Source: Ailurus styani | Lineage: Eukaryota > Chordata > Mammalia > Carnivora > Ailuridae | Reading direction: 5' to 3' | Length of the DNA stretch: 64,000 nucleotides | Assembly (NCBI GenBank): GCA_002007465.1 | Contig: LNAC01000065.1 | Coordinates: forward strand, 4,167,939-4,231,938 | Notes under the pieces: generated by a model | The model's input: only the letters and a program-made list of their open reading frames with translations | Told to the model about the DNA's origin: nothing | Database searches by the model: none | In this document: positions 56,435-64,000 of the stretch, one piece after another | Layout: every line of letters starts with the position of its first letter | How positions within the stretch are numbered: the stretch's first letter is position 1 | Made by a program: the position numbers and the translations under genes

Positions 56435-59400
56435 CTCGAATGGAGCATGTTGATGAGCTATCTGTCACCCACACTAAACAATTCTTCAATATATTTCCTG
56501 TAAATTACTTAGCTAGCTCATTGTGACTTTTTGTCATTTGTTTGTAATGCACTGGCTTCCGTTAAGTACAGGATGAGCCATAGATGGACCCAGGCATCTC
56601 ATGTCCTCCCTATTCTGTTAGATGATCTCAGACTCAAGTTATGCACTCTTGGGCATGCCACCTGCTTCTCCAAGTGTAAGCCTTCAGACGCTACAATATA
56701 TGGATGGCCTACAAAGTGTGTTCTTATACTCCAGTCTAAAGTTCTCCCTCTTTCTCCGTCTCTCCAACAAATACACTCATGCACTTTAAAGTTATCTGAA
56801 CAAAGATTTCAACATTTTCATTTTTCTGGAAGTCTAATGGAAATATATAAATAGTAACCAATATAATTTATAATGCATAAATATGCTGGCAGCATGAACA
56901 GAAAATGATTAAAATTGAAGCTGAGCTCTGAATCTGATTATCGCACTCTTCTTTTGGTGGCAATAATATCTGTCTGTAAAGTTTTAGAGTGTAATTTGGA
57001 GGCAAAAAAAGAGACAAAACATTTTTTAGGGGAAAAATACTTTAATTTTTTAGGCAGTGATTAAATCTCTAAAACTTGTTATCTCTGAATCTTGCTTGAG
57101 AAAAGCAATATACTAAGAGTTGCAGGATTTTATGCAATCTTTAAAAAATTGGATGGTTCCTTTCTTATAGTGTAATAGAAAAACTATATATAACAAGTGT
57201 CTGAAAGTCCGTGATGTCTTAACATTTTGTAATTGTGAAGAAACGAACCACTTGGTTTTCTCCCATCAGGTTATATTCAAGGAAAATTGTACTTAAAAGA
57301 AAATGCTGTAGCTATGCAATAAAGTCTGTGATCTTGTCATCTTGCTTTGAATATCGTTTAATAACAAGAATAACTAAAAAAAATCACACAACAACCAAAT
57401 GAAGTGTTTAAGAAGCAATATTCTGTTTTCCTTTCATGGCAAGACAATTATTCTTTATAATACAACACTCTGTACTGCAAATACAGTGATATAATAAATT
57501 TTACTGAAAGCTGGTAATATTTAAAACTTATAAAAGGACAAATTATTTTAACAATGAACATTAAATTATAACTTTATCAATTATGTAGGGTACAGGTTAT
57601 TTCTGACATTGTCCTTTAGTTAAGTGTCAATTGAAAACACAGAGGTCATTTTATTTGTACCTGCTAAATTGTTTAGCCACTGGCTGTTTTGTGAATAAAT
57701 TAAGCACCTTTTTCATAAGACAAACATCAACTCAGAACAATTATTGAAAGCATTAGAAGACAATGCTAATGTATTTCATGCTTCAAAGGCTACAGCTGCC
57801 AAAAATTCATAGCAATCAATCAACATCTTTTATGCTGTATTTCATATCTTAAACAACCCACAGTGGGTAATAATTATGAGTAGATTTTCTTTTTTTAGAT
57901 AAAATTCTTAGATATATTGATTAACCTCATTGTTCCTTTGTGACTGCCTCATATGTAGCTAAAATATTAAAGCTATAATCTGTTTTTCATTTATAGAAGA
58001 AAATTAAAACTTGCCCTAACAATTTAACACAATTCATTGCTTGTGAATAGAATTACCTTTTTGTGACTGCTTTTATAATCTGCAATTCAGAATTAAATAA
58101 CTGAATAAGGAATACAAATAGATAAAGAATTTGTTTTTCACAGCTGACACATTTTGCTCAGAATTCTAAAATACATTTTGGTCATCACTGAGTCATCTGC
58201 AGGGAAAAGTGTGAGAGAAGCATCTCAGTTCATTGGAACAAGTAGAAGGTCAAGTCAGCTCTACATCTATTCATAGGAAAGACTTCTTAAACTCAAATGC
58301 AAAAATGAGAAGAATTGTAAGCTAGAATCCTCAAGGAAAGGAAAGAAAACAAACCAAACCTACCTTGGATTTTGCCTCCATTTTGAAAGTCCTCCTTCTA
58401 GTTCTCTCTTTCTCTTACCCATCGTCACAGCCACATTGTAATGAAGTCATTTAACTAAACATCAGGATAATGGCACCACAGTATGAAGCAACCACGACCT
58501 AACTTTATAAAAAATGGTTAGAGAATGATGCCTAATTCAGAGGTTTCAAACAGACATTCTTGAACCAAATAATGACATATAGATGTTTTGGGTTTGGTTT
58601 AGACAGTATATTAAAAGGGTGTTTGGTAAGGTAACAATATATAAAAGTTGGAAAAATTTGTAGAAAACATCTATATTTTCAGTTTTTCTTGAGAAAATAA
58701 TGAGAACGTCTGACCACCCTGATCTCTCATTACGCAGGGCACGAGCTGAGTAGTGGACTCCCTTCCCCTTCCTGAAAGCCTTTGGATGCCTTCCTTGAGG
58801 CACATTGATTTCTATAAATACTGCTCACTTTTATCACGTTTATTTGTGGATGTCTTATTCCTAACTGCTGCCAGCTTCTTAACAGAAGAAAAAATATATC
58901 CTTTGTAATGTCGGCTACAGGCCTCATGCACAGAAGAAACTTAGCAAATGCCCTGTGCTTCCTAATAGGTACGAAATAATTAATCAATGAAAAATGCTGT
59001 TAGTAAATCACTAAGTATAATAGGATTTTGAATGTAAATGAGTTTCCAAAGATAACAATGAAATTGAAGCATATTGAAAACACTTAGTTATAAAAATTTT
59101 CCTGTAACACCTTGTAATTAATTTTAAATTTTAAAGAGAACTTTTTATGGTGCAGTGCGGTAGTTTTGATATTCAGTTGTCCTTTAGCAGGAGGACATTG
59201 TTCAGATAGAAACTAATGTGGACACCAGATATACATAGGAGAGTTTCAGCCTCTGGAAGCAGGAGTGGATGGTCCAAGTCCCCTCAGCTAAGCCTGCTTC
59301 TTGGCCCTAATTCTCTTTAAAAACATGACTTTGGATTCTGTGGATCAGTTTGGAACCCACTAATCCTGTCAGGTTCCCATCATTTGGGAAAAGAGGAAAT

Positions 59401-59722
59401 CGATGTTCAGTGAGGTGATGATTTTGTCCTATGAGCAGACCCAGGATTACTGGTTATAAAGTTCTATTCTGAGACATATATGGGAACTGAAACAGTGTGT
59501 CAGATACCCTTTCCTGCATACACAGAAAATAAATGGAAAAGGAGGAATGTATGAAAAATTAACCGTATAAACAAGCTCTAGGCAGCTAAGAATTACTCAG
59601 GAAACTAAACATGTCTCTAAAAACAAAGGCGAATATAAGAAATCCTGCTAATGCAGTGTTTCTAGATTGCTGTGTTTAGTCGGACTTACAGAAATACTGT
59701 TTTATAATTGAATACTCTGCAA
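56435..59722. other. Long repeat-poor unique block
   Basis: About 3.3 kb without a SINE, L1 or LTR. 57200-58120 is A+T-rich and non-repetitive with homeodomain-type TAAT/ATTA words and is a conserved-element candidate. Frames at 56531-56854 (107 codons), 58546-58803 and 58730-58987 have no recognisable product. Confidence 0.5.
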
Positions 59723-59930
59723 TAGGGTGTCTCAGCCTCAGCACTACTGACATTTGGGGCTGGATAATTCTTTGTTGTAGGGAGCTGTCGTGTTGTGTTG
59801 TAGTTTAGAAGCATCCCTGGCTTCTACACACTAGGTTCCAACAGAATAATCTGGGTTGTGACAATCAAAAATGCCTCCAGATATTGCTGATGTTCTCAGC
59901 AGCAAAATTATCTCAAGCAGAGAACCACTG
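59723..59930 (-). mobile_element. MER20-like hAT-Charlie element
   Basis: Plus strand: 'ctcagcactactgacatttg', 'gctggataattctttgttgt', 'aatctgggttgtgacaatca', 'agcagagaaccactg', the reverse of a MER20-like consensus. Flanks 'ctctgcaa' (59715-59722) and 'ctctgtat' (59931-59938) match at 6 of 8, as expected for a hAT 8-bp duplication. Confidence 0.82.
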
Positions 59931-59938
59931 CTCTGTAT

Positions 59939-61069
59939 TACTGTTCATAGATGCTCATTCTTGGTAAATAAGACATCTATATGTACCCTCCAATTCCAGT
60001 TGTAACATATAAGTTAATTAGAATGATTTTCAAAATACTTGCAATTATTTTGAAGCAACCAACAGGATTTTTAGTATTAGTTCCCTAGTGTAGTATTTGA
60101 AGCAATGCTGTTTTTATATTTATTGGTAAAATAGAGCCTAGACCTGGACAGTAAAGTCATTACTGGTGTGTCCCATGCCCTCTGAGAAGTTGAGTGTTAA
60201 GGAGAGAGGTCTTAGCTTGGGAAGGTGCTGGGCTGGGGTTGCTTAGTCCTGATTGGAATCCTTCTATACAAGGCTAACAGTAGATGTTGGCCTAAGCATT
60301 CTTGGCCAGACATTCCAAAACTTGCAGTGAGTCTTTGAGGTTCAGAATGTCTACTCTGATATACCTAAACTTGATTAGAATTTTCTATGAGTTTAAAAAA
60401 CCAAAAAACTAAAACCAAAAAAATGAGAAATTAATCAAATTTGTAGGTAATATATTACCTATTGTATACAAGGCAATGTTCTAAGTATTATCCATACTAA
60501 GTCATTTAATCCTCACAGCTAAACAATGGGGTAATTGTTATGACTATCCCCATTTTAGTCATAGAGGAGTCATGTAATATGCTCATAATCATTTAGTTAG
60601 TTTTGGTTATTCAGACTTCAATAATTGGCAGACACTTTCTTAAAAATGAAACTGTAGCTATAAGGAAAACAACTGATATTAATTGTTAATGATACAATGC
60701 AAGCTTTACATGAAAATGAGACATTCAAAGCACTTCTGTAAGACACTGATGTGTCAATATTTGGAAGGTATGCATAGCTCAGTGAGCCAGCATTTTCCAG
60801 ATGACTAATGTGTAATGTCACAGAGTTGTGTATGGGTAAGAGATCCATTCCATATTCAAAATGAAATGAGAGACTTGAATGTATGTAACAGGTATAAAAA
60901 TTTCATCAATCTGGTTTCAAAATCCATCTTTCAACTTTAAATTTCTCTGATCTTAAAAACACCAGAAACAAAGTAACCACTTTTTCAGTTTTGGCTTAGC
61001 ACCAAAAAATATCCACAATTATCTGGAAAATCTATTAAATCTATTAAAATACTCCTCTCTTCACCTTTC
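59939..61069. other. Mostly unique DNA with a MIR piece
   Basis: MIR at 60447-60600. No gene; the 76-codon minus frame (60618-60848) is unrecognised. Confidence 0.5.
60447..60600 (-). mobile_element. MIR SINE fragment
   Basis: 'caatgttctaagtattatcc', 'agtcatttaatcctcacagc' and 'gactatccccattttagtca' then 'aatcatttagttag' follow reversed MIR from its 3' end into the core. Confidence 0.82.
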
Positions 61070-62737
61070 CTTTTTTTTAAATTTTATTTTAATTATAACA
61101 TAATTAACATACAGTTACATTGGTTTCAGGTGTAAATATAGTGAATCAATAATGCTACATGTTCTCCATGTTCATCAAGATGAATGTACTCTTAATTCCC
61201 TTCACCCACTTCACTCATTGCTCCTTCCACCTCGTCTCTGCTAACCATCTGTTTGTTCTCTGTAATTAAGAGTTTGTTTTGTGGGAGAAGTCTGTTTCTT
61301 GGTTTGACTTTTTTTTCTTTTATTCATTTGTTTTGTTTCTTAAATTCCACATATGAGTAGAATCATATGGCATTTGTCTTTCTCAGACTGAGTTATTTCA
61401 CTCAGGATTATATTATCTAGATCCATCCATGTGGCAAATGGCAAGATTTCATTCTTTTTTATGGCTGAATAATATTCCTCTGTGTGTGTGTGTGTCTGTG
61501 TGTGTCTATGTGTGTCTGTGTGTGTCTGTGTGTGTCTGTGTCTGTGTCTGTGTGTCTGTGTACCACATCTTCTTTATCCATTCATCTACCAATGGACTCT
61601 TGGGCTGCTTCCACAATTTGGCTATTGCAAATAATAATGCTACAGTAAACATAGGAATACATATATCATTTCAAATTAGTGTTTCTGTATTCTTTGGGAA
61701 AATACCCAGAAGTATGATTACTGGATCATAGGCCAGTTCTATTTTTAATTTTTTGAGGAATCTGCATATAATGTAGTGCAGAGTGGCCACACTAGTTTGC
61801 ATTCCCACCAACAGTGCATAACGGTTCTTTCTTCTCTACATCCTCACCAACACTTATTGTTTCTTGTGTTGTTGATTTTAGCCATTCTGACAAGTGTGAG
61901 CTCATATTTCATTGTAGTCTTGATTTGCATTCTCCTGATAATGAGTGATGTTGAGCATCTTTTCATGTGTCTGTTGGCCATCTGGATGTCTTCTTTAGAG
62001 AAGTGTTCATTCATGTCTTCTGCCCATTTGTTAATTGGATTATTTGTTTTTTGATGTTGAGTTGTATCTGTTCTTTACATATTTTGAGTACTAACCCTTT
62101 ATCAGATGTCATTTGTAAATATCTTCTCTCGTTCGGTAGGCCGTTTTTAGTTTTGTTGATTTCTTCCTTAGCTGTGCAGAAGCTTTTTGTTTTGAGGTAG
62201 TCCCAATAGTTTATTTTTGCTTTTATTTCACTTATCTCAGGAAACCTATCTAGAAAAATTGTTGCTACAGGCAATGTCAGAAAAATTACTGCCCATGCTG
62301 TCCTCTAGGAATTTTATGGTTGCACGTCTCACATTTAGGTCTTTAATCCCTTTTGAGTACATTTTTGTGTATGGTGTGAGAAAGTGTTCCAGTTTCATTC
62401 TTTTGTATGTAACTGTCCAGTTTTCCCAATACTATTTGTTGAAGAGAATGTCTTTTCCCAATGCATATTCTTGCCGCTCATGTTGAAGATTAATTGACCA
62501 TATAATCCTGGGTTTGTTTCTGGAGTTTCTGTCTTGTTCTATTGATCTATTTTTGTCTGTTTTCGTGCCAGTTTCATACTGTTTTGATTACTACAGTTTT
62601 GTAATATAACTTGAAATCTGAAATTGTGATGCCTCCAGCTTTGTTTTTTTCTTTTTCAAGATTGCTTTGGCTTTTTGTGGTCTTTTGTGGTTCGATCCAA
62701 ATTTTAGGATTGTTAGTTCTAGCTTTGTGAATATTTT
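61070..62737 (-). mobile_element. 5'-truncated L1 with ORF2 C-terminus and 3' UTR, antisense
   Basis: Begins with a T-rich run (tail), then the 3' UTR ('acattggtttcaggtgtaaa', 'ccacatatgagtagaatcat'), then ORF2 in reverse. The minus-strand frame at 62011-62274 contains 'KTKSFCTAKEEINKTKNG' and '[17 protein letters not shown]', classic ORF2p C-terminal sequence. Frames are broken by stops and shifts; the element is truncated within ORF2 near 62737. 'cacctttcc' before the T run and 'ctcctttcc' after 62737 may be a short, worn target duplication. Less decayed than the L1s at 25-37 kb, so a younger carnivore-lineage copy. Confidence 0.93.
61481..61562. repeat. (TG)n / (TGTC)n tract inside the L1 3' UTR
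   Basis: TG units broken regularly by C, giving 'tgtgtgtctg' words. It lies between 'gaataatattcc' and 'taccacatcttc', where carnivore L1s often carry a TG/TA tract. It gives rise to a Val/Cys/Ser-rich spurious frame. Confidence 0.93.
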
Positions 62738-63191
62738 TCTCCTTTCCAACTACAAGTGTGTAGTTGGGTTTTCCTTGTATGCTTCAACTAAAGCAACATG
62801 TGACAAAAGATTGAGTTCAGAAGCAGATGTTAGAATGCAGTTCTCTTCTATTAAGTCATATATAAAATAGTGCTACTATTCTTACTAATTTTGGGGGGTA
62901 AATATCATTGTTCTTTACAATAAATGTTATTTATGCAAATAAGTAATGGGTTTATTATTGTTATTTTAAAACAAATATGTGAATAAATGAATATTTCATT
63001 TTTCTTTATTTTAATTATAATAAATTTAAATAGATATAACCTATATAAACAAATTGGGGGAATTGTTCCTTGATCATTTTAAGAGTATAAAGATATTATG
63101 AATCCAAAAATTTTGAGAATAAATGCTTTAGATCGCTTTTCTCTTTATGTTTATTTATTTTGATTTTTGGTTTTTTGCTTTTTTAAAAATT
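62738..63191. other. A+T-rich unique DNA
   Basis: Starts at the L1 truncation point. No gene or named repeat. Confidence 0.5.
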
Positions 63192-63366
63192 TAAAAAGAT
63201 TTTATTTATTTATTTGAGAGAGAAAAAAGCACGAGAGGGGAGAGGTCAGAGGAAGAGCAGACTTCCCACTGAGCAGGGAGCCCTATGCAAGACTCAATCC
63301 TGGGATTCCAGGATCATGACCTGAGCTGAATGCAGTTGCCTGACCAGCTGAGCCACCAAGGTGCCC
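63192..63366 (-). mobile_element. CAN-SINE
   Basis: 'aaaaagattttatttattta', GA tract, 'cactgagcagggagccctat', 'aggatcatgacctgagctga', 'ccagctgagccaccaaggtg', 'cccc'. Moderately diverged; flanks are too A+T-rich to define a target duplication. Confidence 0.94.
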
Positions 63367-63775
63367 CTATTTTAATTTTTTAAATAAGATTTCCATATTT
63401 TTGGAAGATTTTATTATTTTTATATTTGAAAATGTCAAACTCCAGGTACAGGTATAAAGAAGACAGTGAAAAATGTAGCTCATGCCTCTAGTAAGAGATT
63501 AGCCAAGATTATTTAGAGGGCGGAGTGGTGTGGCTGACTTCATAATAAATTCCTGGGAAGTTTCTCTTATCTTTGTGAAAAAACAAGGAAAAGTGCTGGA
63601 CCCATTTGTTTCTAATAGGTGGTTTTTTTATGTGGAAATATGCAGTCCAGAGTTTTTCATTTATTTCAAATATTTGGTATATAGGACCATATTTTATAAT
63701 GAATCAAATATACACACATACATATGATTTATAGCAAATATGTATATATATGTAATTTTTAGCCCATGTCTCTCC

Positions 63776-63780
<5 letters not shown>
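63367..63780. other. A+T-rich unique DNA
   Basis: No gene or named repeat. 'tatacacacatacatatg' near 63710 is a minor alternating stretch. Confidence 0.5.

Positions 63781-63827
<47 letters not shown>
63779..63827. repeat. (TG)n microsatellite
   Basis: About 24 uninterrupted TG units, preceded by 'catata'. Likely length-polymorphic; responsible for spurious Cys/Val and Thr/His frames on the two strands. Confidence 0.97.
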
Positions 63828-63829
<2 letters not shown>

Positions 63830-64000
63830 TATTATATCTTGTACTTCACATTGCATTATCAGGTTTACACAGAAGTAGTAAAAGATATATTTTCTTTCCA
63901 TATACATCAGAGTGTCACCTTTTTATATAGGTGAATCAGGCTTTTTAATTCTGAGTGCTTCTGGCCAATCTCTGATCTAGACTGATGCAGACTGACTGAT
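63828..64000. other. Unique DNA to window end
   Basis: Nothing recognised; a short 'gactgatgcagactgactga' duplication of GACTGA words ends the window. Confidence 0.5.

Noticed and set aside
63704..63934. Open frames rich in Thr-His (minus) and Cys-Val (plus)
   Set aside because: Both are the (TG)n tract on either strand.

Overview
This window is vertebrate nuclear DNA with no recognisable host gene. It is A+T-rich and packed with dispersed repeats. The main family is a tRNA-Lys-derived carnivore SINE (CAN-SINE/SINEC), with about 25 copies on both strands. Many copies carry the head 'ggcgcctgggtggctcag', the phrase 'tgggttaaagc', an internal CT-rich tract and an (AAATA)n tail ending in 'aaatctt'. 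This points to a caniform carnivore; the 'gggttaaagc' subtype suggests a mustelid (mink, ferret, marten or otter type). The species call is inference from memory of SINE subtypes and was not checked against a database.

Layout. 0-25 kb is mostly unique A+T-rich DNA with scattered SINEs, a Tigger-like DNA transposon (13.2-13.7 kb), hAT-type elements (9.5 and 17.9 kb), an L2 fragment (12.0-12.6 kb), old unassigned repeat DNA (18.8-19.6 kb) and long dinucleotide tracts (1.0, 9.0 and 22.7 kb). 25.5-37.2 kb is almost entirely L1-derived DNA in one orientation (minus strand). It includes a long old L1 from about 29.4 to 35.3 kb, broken by two SINEs and a roughly 390-bp polypyrimidine tract. 38-46 kb is a SINE-rich stretch with an ERV1-like solo LTR at 42.1-42.7 kb and an L1 3' UTR piece at 43.3 kb. 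49.1-52.8 kb is a plus-strand L1 carrying much of a decayed ORF2, into which three SINEs have inserted. 54.9-55.2 kb is a MaLR-type solo LTR. 61.1-62.7 kb is a 5'-truncated minus-strand L1 with recognisable ORF2 C-terminal sequence.

No open reading frame has the marks of a host gene. The longest (206 codons at 30.7-31.3 kb) is an artefact of the polypyrimidine tract, and the others fall in repeats or are short chance frames. The window is best read as intergenic DNA or the inside of a large intron. Function, if any, most likely lies in several unique blocks whose texture resembles conserved non-coding elements (about 6.6-7.2, 14.0-15.4, 41.1-41.8, 46.9-47.2 and 57.2-58.1 kb). Conservation cannot be measured from one sequence.

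The most interesting direct observations are: a minimal 'tail-only' insertion, 10 T flanked by a perfect 16-bp duplication at 53.33 kb; many SINEs with intact 11-17 bp target-site duplications; a SINE half at 44.2 kb that still reads like its parent tRNA-Lys; an isolated four-run G-quadruplex motif at 40.31 kb; and the polypyrimidine mirror-repeat tract inside an L1.
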